Positions 12,225 to 24,000 of a stretch of 64,000 nt of DNA are shown in pieces. The translations under genes were made by a program, and so were the position numbers. This stretch comes from Acridotheres tristis (taxonomy: Eukaryota > Chordata > Aves > Passeriformes > Sturnidae): the NCBI GenBank assembly GCA_037013685.1, contig CM072885.1:68675785-68739784 (forward strand), in the 5' to 3' direction. Below the pieces are notes generated by a model. It saw nothing but the letters and a program-made list of their open reading frames with translations, did no database searches and had not been told where the DNA came from. Every line of letters starts with the position of its first letter. The stretch's first letter is position 1.

Positions 12225-13284
12225 AAATTTGGTGCCTTTGTATGGTGTCTAAAAATATTTTTGTAGGATATTCTCAATAAACCCACTGCTTCTTTATAAC
12301 TATTTATTATTTCAAAGATCTCTGTGAACAGAGATGTGATTCCAGCTTCTAAAACACGCTGTGCTGCTATTAAATGTTCACTGTGACATTTCCCACTTCC
12401 CATTGGTTCCTAATATAGACTGAAGAATAGACATTATTTATTGAAACACGGAAAAGAAAAAAGTAAAAGTGAGGGAATCATTGTCCTTATAGTGAAGTTT
12501 AGTGCTCTTTCTAAACATAGGGTCACATGCAGCACAGAATTTAGGGGGGAAATATTTTACTGGGCTGGGTGTTTGAGCTAGAATAAGACTGAACATTTAA
12601 TCAGATTATCGTGCTACTGAAACACAGATTTTGCAACATCCAAGATGTTTTAGAAATTTATTTTTTTTCTGCCAAGTAACTCACTTGAAGCAACAACGTT
12701 CAAAAACTACCAAATGTTTCATTTTAACATCTTAAACATTGAAAGTTTACGCTGTTCAGATTTGAAGTTACTTTAAATTTCATAATTCCTTTTTTGGTTT
12801 CCATCATTACATTTTGTTTTCAGTTTACAAAAAAAAAAAGAATTAATGTTCCATCAGATTTTCCTTACTATAACTGAAGGGGAGAAAAACAAGTAAAATT
12901 CCTTTATTTTAGTTAATCCAAAGGAATTGTTTATTTTGTACATTGAAATGGATTCAGACTCAATATTTCATTCACTGTCTAATTTTTCCTGTGAAAGGAA
13001 TCAGCCTGGCAAGCAGTTTGGCCCAACAATGCAGTATTTCTGCCATGGGCTTATCCCTTGAAAACCTCTAAGGAATGGTTCTGGGGAATCCAGTAGCACA
13101 AACACAGGCAGATCTTGGAGTCAACAGCTGTAAAACACAAATGGTTACAATTAGACCTGACTTCTGATATTTTAGTTCACAAGGGCCCTTACAGCTTTCC
13201 TTCTTTTAAAATACTTGTTCCTGGGGAGAAAGATGATGCAGATCTGTCTTTCCACGTGGCCTGGGGTGACCTGTGGTTAGATTT

Positions 13285-13400
13285 GGGGTTGTTTTCTTTT
13301 TTTGTTTGTTTGGGGGTTTTTTGTTTGTTCATATGAGGGTTTTTGTTTGTTTTTTTGTTTTTTTTTTTTTTTCTGTTGTTGTTTCTTTGTTTGTTTTGTA
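13285..13400. repeat. T/G-rich low-complexity tract
   Basis: The tract is made almost entirely of T runs broken by single G or GGG, with TTTG-type periodicity and a 15-T run at 13358-13372. It produces artefactual Lys/Asn-rich frames on the minus strand. It resembles a decayed (TTTG)n microsatellite and could be the tail of an unrecognised minus-strand retroelement, although no body is visible. Confidence 0.85.
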
Positions 13401-14110
13401 ATACATCCATACAGTGACTAGAAAGAAGCAGGAAAGGCCACCTTTTCTCTTCTTCATAAGTTCTGCTGAAAAATTTTCAGTGCAGCATCCCTTCCTGTTG
13501 CAAAGGGAAAGCCTTTGCAATATTTGCTTTCACAAACCCTGTTGCAGTGAGACAGCACATCCTGTGTTCCCTTCATCTCTTCAGTCTGAGGATGCCAAAG
13601 CTCTTGGTGTCCTCGGTTGTAAAATCTTCTAAATTGCATTTTCTCCTGTTTTATAGGATCCATACACGTATGGAATGTTTAGGGATGAAAATTAAATCCA
13701 TCTTCCCCTATCCCTTAAGTACAGGAGAGTTCCTGCGTGGATGATGTAAACCAGCAGAGCTGCCATGCTCTCTGACTCTGCTGATGCAGAGATTTAGAAA
13801 GGATTTAGTTTTTATTATCTGTCAATTTCTTTGAATATTCAGAACAGTTTATCTCCTTTCCTGCTTTTCAGTTTCATGTTTTCATTGATTCCCACTGTTG
13901 TGTTTTGGTGGTTTTCATTGCTTAGAAAAACATACTAATTTTAAAAGGTGATCAAAGCCTGTGGAATAATAACTGCTGAGATCTTGAGGAAGTGTTATTA
14001 TTATTATTTTGCCTGTTACATATGAGTATCTAGGAAAAAAAAAAAACAACAAAACAAACTGACACCTTTATTTTTATTTTTAGGCCTTGCTAATTCTTGG
14101 TCTTCTCTTA
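13401..14110. other. Non-coding unique DNA
   Basis: About 700 bp with overlapping short frames on both strands (13414-13744) and no recognised protein. An ATT-repeat stretch lies near 13995-14010 and an A-rich stretch near 14034-14056. Confidence 0.5.
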
Positions 14111-14149
14111 GTTGCTGGCTACCTGGCAACAGCTGATTGCCATGGCAAC
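14111..14149. promoter_or_regulatory. Predicted RFX (X-box) site with an adjacent half-site pair
   Basis: Positions 14136-14149 read ATTGCCATGGCAAC, one base away from the palindromic RFX consensus GTTGCCATGGCAAC. Just left, 14111-14130 begins with GTTGC and ends with GGCAAC, a wider-spaced pair of similar half-sites. The cluster lies in a GC-richer patch (about 14100-14290). RFX proteins bind such X-boxes in enhancers and promoters, notably those of ciliary genes. No transcript start or ciliary gene is visible here, so a distal enhancer is the likeliest role if the site is bound at all. The motif match is seen; binding is inferred. Confidence 0.5.
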
Positions 14150-14362
14150 AGCAAGGATGCTCCAGGCTGGGCTTGGCCAGGGGCTGCAGGCTTGTGGTGG
14201 CCACTGGGGGCCACTGAGGGCTCGCCCCTGGTGCTGCCCTGTGCCAGGACCTCCTGAGTGCTGAGAGACCAGGAGAGCAAGGAACTCATTGCCCAGGGTT
14301 CAGATTTTTGTCAGGAAATAGAGATCTGCTCCTGTGGAATTCATCTGGTCTTCTGAGTCATT

Positions 14363-14406
14363 ATTGTTATAAATACCTGTTGTGATTGTTATAAATACAT
14401 GTTATG
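14363..14406. repeat. 22-bp tandem duplication at the LTR left border
   Basis: Two adjacent 22-bp copies (14363-14384 and 14385-14406) differ at two positions. Each begins ATTGTTATAAATAC. The second copy overlaps the proposed start of the downstream LTR, so either the duplication is part of the LTR or the LTR border is a few bases off. Confidence 0.85.
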
Positions 14407-14910
14407 GTGTTGGTTCTTGGCAAATATTAGGGTGGATACTCTATGTGTGATGTTGAAATGGTTTTTAAGATATATTTTATTTTAGGAGTAACATAGGCTG
14501 ATAAAGTGTCTTTGTAGTAAGTAAACTACCTGATTAGTTAAATAACACCCAGTAAAACACCTACTACTAGTATACCAATTACCAACCATCTGTAAAAATT
14601 AAAAAACCACAGCCCAAATTAGGACTGATAAAAAAAATAAATTAAAACCACAGCCAAGAAAGAAGCATGCTCTAAACATGCAGAACCAAGGAGTGGCCGT
14701 GTAAAAGAGTTCCTGGAATATGGAAAATAGTTTATGGAAAGGTTTGAAAATGTATGATGGGTCTATGAATATGCAACGGGCTGCTGAATTTAAGGGGTGT
14801 CTCCAAAAGAGCAAGGGTGCTCTTGGCTGAATGCCACATAACATTTTGCTTTATTCTTTATCTTTTATTAAACTTTTAAAATTTTACCAGGATAGTGAAC
14901 CTTGTTTTTC
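14400..14910 (+). mobile_element. Solo LTR of an endogenous retrovirus (passerine ERVL-type, second family)
   Basis: This block of about 500 bp looks like a plus-strand LTR. It has a TGTTATGG-type start near 14400, an AT-rich U3 and the ordered phrases 'atgggtctatgaatatgcaa', 'ggctgctgaatttaaggggt' and 'tgctcttggctgaatgcca'. A poly(A) signal variant ATTAAA (14867-14872) is followed by 'cttttaaaattttaccagg'. This order recalls a second LTR family seen repeatedly in songbird genomes and differs from the 8.9-9.6 kb LTR. No internal viral genes or second LTR are present, so it is a solo copy. Borders are approximate, no clean target duplication was found, and the 3' end could lie up to about 14930. 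Confidence 0.6.
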
Positions 14911-15785
14911 CCATTATCCAGACTTTTGGCAAGCTCATTTTGTTCAGATCACTGCTGCAGTTGCATTGGTACCTGGTTCTGTTCCTTTGCTTGCTGGCAA
15001 AGCTTTTCCTTTAACTCTCTGTGAATTTTGCTCTCAGCCAGAGGCACCCAGCCCGTGCTGATGGAACATTTCCTGATTACATTCAGATGTTTCATGCCTG
15101 GAATTGCATCTTCTGCAAGATATTGGGGTACTTTTCTGGCTGATACTGCAGTTTTAACCTGGAACTTCAGTGCTGGGCTGTAAAACAGCAGAATTTTGAC
15201 CATTTAATGCATTGAGGTGAAACTAGGTGCAACAGGAGAAAGCTGTATGTCCTTTTGTAATATATAATACTAGTTCAGATGTAAGGGCTTTTTAATTTTT
15301 GTGTTTATTCTATTTTCAATCAAAACATAAAATCTAGAGATTTCGAGTTCCTGGAATCTTGGCATGAAAGTTTGCTAGGGAAAGTTGTTACACAAAGATC
15401 TTTCTCTCCTTGTGATGTTGGGACACATTGCTGGATTTACTAAGCTTTGCTTTGCATGACAGAGAAAACTTTCATTCCTTTTCAGAGAAATGAACGTGAC
15501 CAGGTACCCACCCGAAGGGTCTGTCTGCTCATACACAGGATGTAGGAAAAACCAGGAGGAGTTAAGGTCTGTGTGCACTTTTGGAGTGTCAGAATCATCT
15601 GAGCTGGGATAGCTCACACAAGAGCAGCACAGTGATGGGTGTGCACAAGCTTGTCAGAAAGTTTGAGCCAGGACAGGACAGGGAGAGTTAATTTTTGGGT
15701 GAGGGAGGTGGGGGCATGCATGGAGCTGTCACCCTGGCCAGCCAAATGAGACCTCACAGGGTAGGGCGATAGACCAGGGAGCATT
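14911..15785. other. Non-coding unique DNA
   Basis: About 870 bp without a supportable exon. Short frames overlap on both strands, and no repeat is recognised apart from the possible end of the LTR at the left. Confidence 0.5.
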
Positions 15786-15900
15786 CAAACAAAATAAATG
15801 TACAAAAGTCCGTGGGACCTGATGGGGTGCACTCATGAGAGCTGGGAGAGAGCTGTCCCAGTCATCATCAGACCACTTTTGATTATTCTTTAAATTAGTT
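15786..15900 (+). mobile_element. CR1 LINE fragment from the ORF2 coding region
   Basis: Positions about 15806-15896 follow the well-known CR1 segment between endonuclease and reverse transcriptase. 'aaagtccgtgggacctgatg' is the counterpart of the conserved Lys-x-x-Gly-Pro-Asp-Gly stretch. Further on, 'catcagaccacttttgatta' corresponds to the part leading into the polymerase. Indels and in-frame stops have destroyed the reading frame. This is an internal scrap of about 115 bp, so the insertion has lost its 3' end or been broken up. It is a different part of the element from the copies at 7.1 and 55.5 kb. Confidence 0.65.
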
Positions 15901-15923
15901 TTGACAGAAAACATCAGTGTGTT

Positions 15924-16003
15924 ATCAATATAGTTCTGTACCAGCTAAGAAGAAATGAGCCCTATCAATATAATTCTGTACCAACTAAGAAGAAATGAGT
16001 CCT
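15924..16003. repeat. 40-bp tandem duplication, two copies
   Basis: Copies at 15924-15963 and 15964-16003 differ at three positions (all transitions). Each starts ATCAATATA and ends in AAGAAATGAG plus C/T-CCT. The duplication lies about 25 bp to the right of the CR1 scrap. Its low divergence points to a fairly recent local duplication. Confidence 0.95.
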
Positions 16004-16227
16004 ATCCCAGCCAAAACCAGGACAGAGGTGTGGCTATACAGGGTTTCCTGCAGACTGAACCACGCTGTAATTTTTTCCAATGTAATGTGAAAATGAAGTG
16101 ATTCACTAATCATAACAATGGAAGAAAAAATAAATTCAAGAATGCCCTCAGACTGGTAAGCAGAAGCTGAATTTTGCTTGGTATTCAAAAAATCGGAACC
16201 TAATAAACATTGTATGTTAAAACTAAA

Positions 16228-16749
16228 TCAGTATTGCCCACAGAAAAGCAGGCTTGTTTGTCCTGGGAGGTTGGCTAGGTTCAAAATTTGATTTTGCTCG
16301 CAGAAGTTTCTGTGGGGATAAAAAGGCTGCTCTGAATCATTCTTATTTGGACATAATACCTGCTGGTTTGCCATTCTTTTTGGGTTGATGTCAGTGTAGC
16401 AGCAGTGGCCAATAAACAGCGTGTCATGAAGGTCTTTGATGTTGTCACTGCCTTTTTGAATGTTTAAGGCAGCTCTGAACAAGATTCCTCGGAGCAATAA
16501 TAATTCCTTGGTGTGTGTGCTGATGGTCAAACACAGAGGGCTTGAAGTGGCAGAGCACAAACAGAGATCTGGGACATCAGGCTCCCCCAAAAACATTTGC
16601 AAGGACAAATTCCTCTGGGGGCTTGCTTTCACACCCGGGTGGAAGTCTCTGCCTTGGACTCGTGAAGTGACTGACACCTTCCCAAGCAACTCCTGCTGAG
16701 ATTCCACCAGCACATTAAATATTCCCTGTCTTACCTGGGAAAGAAGCAC
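16228..16749 (-). other. Longest open frame in the window (about 173 codons), probably not a gene
   Basis: A stop-free stretch on the minus strand gives about 173 codons only if counted from a GTG; the first ATG lies about 53 codons in. The translation shows no domain, signal peptide, repeat or family that I recognise. A CAG/GTAAG junction at about 16735 and a CAG/GT near 16355 could act as splice signals, but neither yields a convincing exon. In AT-rich DNA of this length one frame of this size by chance is not surprising. It is listed so that it can be checked by conservation; a coding role is unlikely. Confidence 0.2.
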
Positions 16750-19700
16750 GAGACTTGAGACACTCTACTAGGTAGATCATAGATATTTGCCTCAGAATTT
16801 CTCATCTTGAAGGTGAATTGGTAGGTTTGGGGCTTTTATTTTAATTGTTTGAGTTTTAATGTCTTTGATTTTCTAGGTGTTACTATATATTGGTAAAAGT
16901 TTGAGGGGTTTGGTAAGGCAGAAGTGAAATTTTTCATTTTTACCCAACAAATCTCAATATACACTATTTAACCCCAGGTACACTTCCCTGTGGGGGCCTG
17001 CAGTTGCCCATAAAAGCACTAATTTCATAATTTCATATACTCACTTCCCTTATCTTTCAGAGGACCAGAATAATCTCTGACTGGTCTGATATTTTAGTAG
17101 CTGTCACCTCATAATGTCTGTTAGCAGGATTAAAATACCAAATGCTAATGCTCAGTTCTATACTTTTAAACTTGACTGGAATTCCCGTGTTACTGCAAAC
17201 TACAGAAGTAACGAATTTGTAGAATACACATCTTGATTTAGAAGATATTGGGGATAGAACTTGAAAGTGCAGGTATATAAATTACAAAGAATAGTGACAT
17301 CTGGTATTTTTACCATTTGCTTTGCCTTCTACACCATTCCTCATTCATGGTTAAAATGTTCTATTGTGTGGCATGTGAAATTGTGTTGATTTCAAGCAGC
17401 AGCACTTAGTAATTTGGACTGAGTTTTAAAAATAATGCTAGAAAGTTACAGAAAAAATTGTGATTGATACTTTTTGGTGGAGAGTGTTCTGTTTGGCATC
17501 ATTGGGACTTGTATCAGTTTCTTTGTTTAGGACTCAGCAGTATTGAACCCTTTGACTTAAACGATTTTGTTGTCAAGATAGTGACCTACTGATGGGAGAT
17601 TATTTTAAATTTTGTAAAGGCATGGAGTTACTGTAAATTCCTTAGCTATGTGAGATGCCAATCAGTACAGTCTCATTCCATCAGTAATTGATCTTCACTC
17701 TGAATCTAGATATCACTGTTAGATTGCTGAGGTTCTCGTGCAAAAATTGGTGGAAATCCTAATAAATATGAATTTTAAAAGAATTTTTTTAGTATACAAA
17801 ATACTGAGAAGTGTTCAATCTAATATTTATAATGAGATTCTTTTCATTTTGATCCAAAATCTACAGTATGATTTGGAGCTTTGAAATCTTTGTAATAATT
17901 TTACAGTTTGTCAATCCTATTCAGGCTTCTGAAAAAGTTAAATGTATCTTAGGTTAAAGACTTCTTTTACTCAAGACCTCCAAGAGTCTCATTTTTGCAC
18001 TTTAATGCTGAGGTTGTGACCTTTGTTGCCTCTACTCCAGGTTCAGGGCTTTGTAATTCACCCTCAGCCCTTAACACAAGGCTTGGGAACATTCTGAGTC
18101 TTTTTTGCTATCTGTAGAAGTTGTTAGTGGAAGCCTTAGACAAACTTTGTAGTGGGGGGGAAAAAAAAAGTGTCTTTCACTATTAAGAGTGAGGGAGCTG
18201 TTGGAAGGAATACATAAACAAAAGAGAAACCTCTAATCACTGAAATGCTCTTCCAGGATAAGGAATTGGCTGCACTGAGCTCACAGTGGTGAGCTAGAGG
18301 ATGACTGACACCTTTGGAAGATAGGGAGCAAAGGATGGGGTGCTGTGAGCTTTGCAGGAGAAAACTCCTTTAAGGTTGAGAATGTTTGTACAGACATCAT
18401 TCTTTATTTTAGCACACAGCTCTGTTTTGGGGGAGAGACTCTGAGCGTTCATGTGGGGTTTTTCTCCCAGATATAATTACCCTGCTGACACAGTAAACAC
18501 TTTATTCTCTCAATAACATAATCTGTCCAACAAGCTGTTGGCAGGATGGAAAACGCTGTAGAATATATCCAGGCTACATCTCTTCCTGCAGTTATTGCAC
18601 TGTTGCAGGTGGTTGCTTGTAGTTCATCATTCCTTTGGAAATAAAAGCCTTAAAAATGTACAGAAAAATAAAGCTTTTACAAATAGGGCTATCGTCGAGG
18701 GGAAGGACTCTGTTCTCCTTGGTAGGCTCTTAGAAATATATTCAGGATTGTAATTGTTAGTTGAGCCACAGTTTGTTGTCTCTTGGCACCTCAGTTGCTC
18801 AAACTGGAAGATTAAAAATAAAAGTGCTGTTTTTCTCTCCTTTCTGTACATCTGGCAGCACTTTTGTGTCAGGTGTTTCCCCTGCCAGCCACATGCAGCT
18901 TCCTCGCAGTTCTTCCCAAATTCCTCTTTGTCCTGCCCTGCTTCTCTTACCCTGAAGTTTCTTGCCCCATCTGTGGAGTGAATGTGTCTTACAAATATGC
19001 AGCACTCAGGAGAAGGGAAGGGCACGGGAGAGTTTTGGGGAGAAGCAAAACCTGAGGTGCATTCTGACAGCAGGTTTGGGGGGTGTGGTGATAGTTTGCT
19101 TTAACTTTCTATCTTTTTGTTGCCTGTAAGAAACAAAAGCAAAAAACAAGGACACTTTAGAAATGATCTTTGTTGTTGCTAATCCAATAAAGTTACTGTG
19201 TGTGTGTAACTTGCCTGAAGAGAGAAGTGGGATGATTCACAGTGCTAAAAAGAGGAATAAATACTGAAATTCTCTAGGAGAATACGTCTATGCAAGTCTT
19301 CATTGTAAATTACAATTATGAAGCAGAGTCTGAATGCTTTTATTTTTAACCTTGAAGGGTTGACAGTGTGTTATGTAACTTCAAAATATTGCCCTCACGC
19401 TTTCCTCGAACATCTTACTTAAAATCCAGGAACAAAAGCATGTAAAAAGAGAAGTGCTTTGTGTTGTGTGCTCTGTAAGCATCATCAGCCTGGCCTGAAT
19501 ATGCAGTAGTGTTGTTATCACAGATGCATTTCTGCAATCAAAATTGTTCCCTTTCACAAGATGAAAAGATATTTTCTTAATGTTCATTACAGTGTATTAA
19601 GACATTAGTGCTCAGATCCTTTCAGTGCATTAGAGAAAGCATTGTCATTCTATTTTCTCATCAGATGAAATAATCGTTTATCTGAAATTGCATTACCTTC

Positions 19701-21068
19701 AGAGAAAACAGGGAAGGATATGGGCTTAAGCTTTGACAATCAAGGCTTACTTTAGATAATGCAGTTAACCACTTGAAACAGCAGAGTGAGACATCTGAGC
19801 CATTGCCATGCAGCAAAACAGCAGAAGATGGGCAAGGCTTTTGACTTGTTCTACAACACTGTGTGTCTATTTTAAGACAAAACCTAAAGCAAAGGTCAGT
19901 CTACTTGTGATAAACTTTCAGGCTGACTTTGCATTAATGGGTGAGGGAGACAAGAAACTGTTAAGGAAAAGTAAGAACATGATATTTTCATGGCTGTTTT
20001 TTTTCTTTTTTTAAAATTTTTTAACAGAGCCACAGATGTTTGTGACACTCTACAGACAAATAAAACAACAGGTCCTGACACCGAGGAATTAATATTACAG
20101 TGAAATGTTACACAAAGGGATAAATAACAGTATTCACAGGGATATTGGAGGAAAATGCTTTCACTGAAGTATCTTGAAATGTGTTTATTGCACACATTTT
20201 GATGTCTGTCTAACAAAATGTCAAAACAAAGATATGCTTAATACTGTAGCTGGTGTCCCAGAATGAGGGCTGAGTTGAAGGTCACTGATGGAAAGATGCC
20301 TGAAAAATTTAGGGCCATCAGGTGTCTGAAGATGGAGAGGTGAAAAACAGGATCTGGGAGAAAATTACAAGCAACAGACAGGGCATGGTAGGAAAAAAAC
20401 ATGGATTCTACTAATTCCCAGCAAGTGATATTCAAACTGTTAAGTCCCTAAGGTCTCATTGCTGTTGCCAACATGTAGAAACAGATCTGTGCAAGAATAA
20501 TGAAAGCCCCACTCACTTCCAGCCTCCTGTGAAAGTGTTTGTTTGCTCTCCCAGTTTCTCTCCAGTGAGTGAAGGGACAGTGACCTGAAGGTGACTGAGC
20601 AGTCGGGGCAGGGAAGCAAAGAGCAGGAGCCAGCAGTGACCTGGCTTCCATTTAGAGCATTTAGCCTCTGTGGAGATGAGAAACTCAGACAAAGTGGGAG
20701 AATTTTGTAGAAACAACCTGCTCTGCTGTGTGATCACATCACACGAGCTTTAGAGCACTCTGGGTTGGGGAAATTGTGTTTTCTTCCAGACAGTTTGTAA
20801 TGAGGCTGTTCTCTGGGTGTTGTGGTAGTCAACAGTCAGAGTTTTGCTGGGGATGTTCTGCTGAGCAACTCTGTGAGTTTCATGACTAGAATGTTCTTAC
20901 TACTTTTCCCTGTGAAACAGAACAACAGGGAATATTTTCAGGGAAAGTTTGATTTTTACCTGCTCCCCAGGAACTGAAATAGACTGTGTTCATAGAAAAG
21001 AAATTCTTCTGCAGAGATCTGCTGTTTCTTGGAAAGACCATTTCCTATTTGATAGCTGTGTTGAGTGT
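16750..21068. other. Non-coding unique DNA
   Basis: About 4.3 kb with no supportable gene, recognised transposon or RNA. A GC-richer patch at 18620-19060 has a 132-codon frame on the minus strand (18627-19025) overlapped by frames on the opposite strand, with no recognisable protein. A short G-run followed by A-run lies near 18152-18169. Confidence 0.5.
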
Positions 21069-21087
21069 CTTAAAAGAGACTTTTAAG
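21069..21087. repeat. Perfect hairpin (8-bp arms, 3-nt loop)
   Basis: CTTAAAAG-AGA-CTTTTAAG forms perfect 8-bp arms. It is AT-rich and too short for a microRNA precursor. No T-run follows on either side that would make it a Pol III terminator-like element. Confidence 0.8.
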
Positions 21088-24000
21088 ATGTGTAGTTTGC
21101 TTATTTTCTTTTGAATCCAAATGCATGAAGATCAAAAATTGAATTCAATTTCTGAATGACTTCTAGAGTATTTGAAGCCGGACAGAAAGAGAGTGGCATT
21201 ATCAATTGGCAGAATTTTATGTACCATGAAATTGTTAGTGTTTGTCATCTGCTTAGCAGTACCTCTGTATTGGAGTAATGATGGTATATTGAAAATAAAA
21301 CTCTGAATTTAAGTGGGCTATGAAAGGCTTTGGGAACTGTCTGCCAGATGTAGTTCAGTCAAAATAAAGATGTAATGTTTTCTGTGGAAACATTCGTCAG
21401 CTTTAGGGGCTATTGTGCAGATATGTGATTTTTCAGGCAGGAGTGCTGAATTGAAAATTAAAGCAGTGTTATGGATGTGCTTTCTCCAAATGCATTTTGA
21501 ACTCAGGATCTTTTAATTCTGTTTTGTTTTGGTTTTTTTTAATCAATCTGACCAGAGTTGCTCCTGAAGATTTTGGGAATAAAACCATGTGCTTTGCTTC
21601 TTTGAAATTCTTCTTAATTTTTTGAGTCAATAATTTTAGCTGTTTTAAAACGTATCTGAATAAATTTAGCATGACAAATGAGGGCTGGAATGCATATATT
21701 GTGTGATGCTGAGGGGTGTTTTTCTTAACTAAGAATAATAATATACCAAATCTATATCAATGTATTATAACAAAGATATTGTCTAGGGAAGGTCAATTGC
21801 TTCCTCCTCCACGTGCACAGGAAAATGATACTTTCCTGACTCAATCCTGAATTCCTCATCACTTTTCACTCGGTCATTATTTAAACAGACACTTTTCTAT
21901 CTTCACATTGACTGAAGAAAGAATGAATGAAAATGTGGGAATTTGTCCCTTGAGGCTTTTTCGTGGTAATTTAATACAATGAAAGAATATTTTGGGATTA
22001 GGAGAGAATTCCATTGGAAGAGATGATGTGCTTTTGAAGTGAAGAAAGTACAGTTAGCTGTCACAGAGTGATTCTCAACAACAATTTGCATAATAATAAA
22101 TAGTTTACCCTTCTATAGGTCCTTTCAGCCAAAAATCATGAAATGCTTTAAGAAAAGGCCACATATATTCTCACCCTGTAGATAAGAAATTGAATTAAAC
22201 AGTAGTTGAAGTGCAGGCTGAAGGTCTCAAATGAAGCAGGCATGTCCAAGTTCATAAATAAACTTTCTTTTTAAACATGAGGCCATCCTGCCAATTCTTG
22301 TGACACTTGTTTTTAGCACACAAACTTCAGCAGATTGCAGTGGGGTTTTTCTAAAGTGACAGTCATTTGGGCTTTATGGGTGGCTGGTCTTAATTAAGCA
22401 AATTTGCAATCCTTCCACAAACTGAGATTTAGGTCTACTTGGTAATTATATCTTTTCATTGATGACAGGGCAATCATCAATTCTTTTGGCTGACTGAACA
22501 GATTCACACTTGGCTGTTAGCTTGACCTCTCTATGTGAGCTGATTTTTTTCCCTTTTTTTTTTTTTAGGTTTACTCATGAGTCTTTTGATACATATTTTA
22601 TGAGTTTCATTTCTTCACACACAATTTAATTTAGTGAAATATTTCAGTCTCTAATTTCCACACAAGAAAAATTGCATAAATTATACTTAAGAATAGCTGA
22701 ATCTGAATCTGTCACAAAAGTTAAATTCTTGCTGCACGCTTCCACTCTCCTTCTAAGAAACTGCACAGCACTGGATTTGAAGAAATATTTTGACATTCAA
22801 GTTTGTGGTTCAATATTAAAAACAGGTGCTGTAACTTCCCAAGCCGTCAAAAATTAGGAGTAAAAATTTAAGTCTAAGCTCAACAATATTGTGCATTTGA
22901 CATCTATGGGAATGCAGGAGATTGGCCTTCCCTTCCCACTGTCACCATCCTTTAGCTCCACTCTTCCTTCTGAAAAGCATATTATATATCTTGGGTTCAT
23001 GTTCTCCCAGCTCTCTTTTTTTTTGGTGGTTACTTACTGTTACTCTTTTATTGCCCTCAGTTCTCTCACATTTGTCTTCCTTGTCCACATAACATCATCA
23101 TATCTTTGAGACATGGACTGTCTCGACTGATGTAGAAATATGATCCTCAAAGTGATGGGAATTGAACTTCCAAAAGCACTCTCAGTAGCAAAAAGATAAA
23201 AACCTCAGGGAAAATAACAATTCCTGCATCTTGGGTGATATGGAAATATATTACACAGAATAAAACTTTTGCAAAACCTATTCAGGAAAGTACTTCAGCA
23301 TTTGTAAGACTGCTGCATAGGTCTAAAGTTAATAATTTTCTTAAGCATCCTTTTGTATCCAGGCCCTGAATTATATTCTCTTGCTGTGTGTTTATTTTTT
23401 TCAAACAAAAGCTGCATTAAAATGCAAGTTTTCATTACTGTTATTCTTTGTTATTTGGCAAGCTGCACAGAGAAGTCACTGGAGAGATAGAAGCCAAAGG
23501 GGCAGGTAAAATGGCATAATTGACAAACACAAGAGAGCCCCACTGAGACTAAAATCTCATTGACATGGTTGTAGGACTGAACTGGGTAATCTCTTTCCTG
23601 ATTTCCATCTAGCATGGAGGGAGAGTTGTCATGTACATTAGTGGCAGAGAAGAATCCCAGCTATGCAGCTGAAGTATTTTCTTTGCTAACCTTTGAGAAA
23701 GTCTATTTATGCTCTCTATTGTTCACTTGTACCCAGCAAAGTAACAGTGAGGAAATCCCTTCTGAAAAACAATAAACTTCAAGCAAGAATCCCTCTTCAT
23801 CCCTGTGGAAGTTTTTGAAGCTGGGGACAGACTTTGTTCTGGAGCCAAACTGAGCTGTGCTGGACCTACACACCAGTAATGGCTCTTTGTGACCATGTGC
23901 TTTAGTAATCTGATGGATGACATAATTCTCAATGATAGTTTTGCCATTCAGCCGTGTAAACAAGGAGCCAGTGGTTTGAACTGTTAAAACAAAATAGATC

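Larger units (their letters stand above)
9621..13284. other. Non-coding unique DNA
   Basis: About 3.7 kb of AT-rich sequence with no supportable gene. It includes an A17 run (11324-11340) and a T16 run (12209-12224). A GC-richer patch (about 11460-11790) has overlapping frames of 64-105 codons on both strands; none resembles a known protein. The patch has a mixed, non-repetitive texture that could be regulatory, but there is no specific evidence. Confidence 0.5.

Noticed and set aside
18627..19025. Minus-strand frame of 132 codons as a gene
   Set aside because: Several frames are open on the opposite strand over the same bases. The product is unrecognisable, and a frame of this size is expected by chance.
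21069..21087. microRNA precursor
   Set aside because: The stem is only 8 bp with a 3-nt loop. A precursor needs a far longer paired arm, which is not present.
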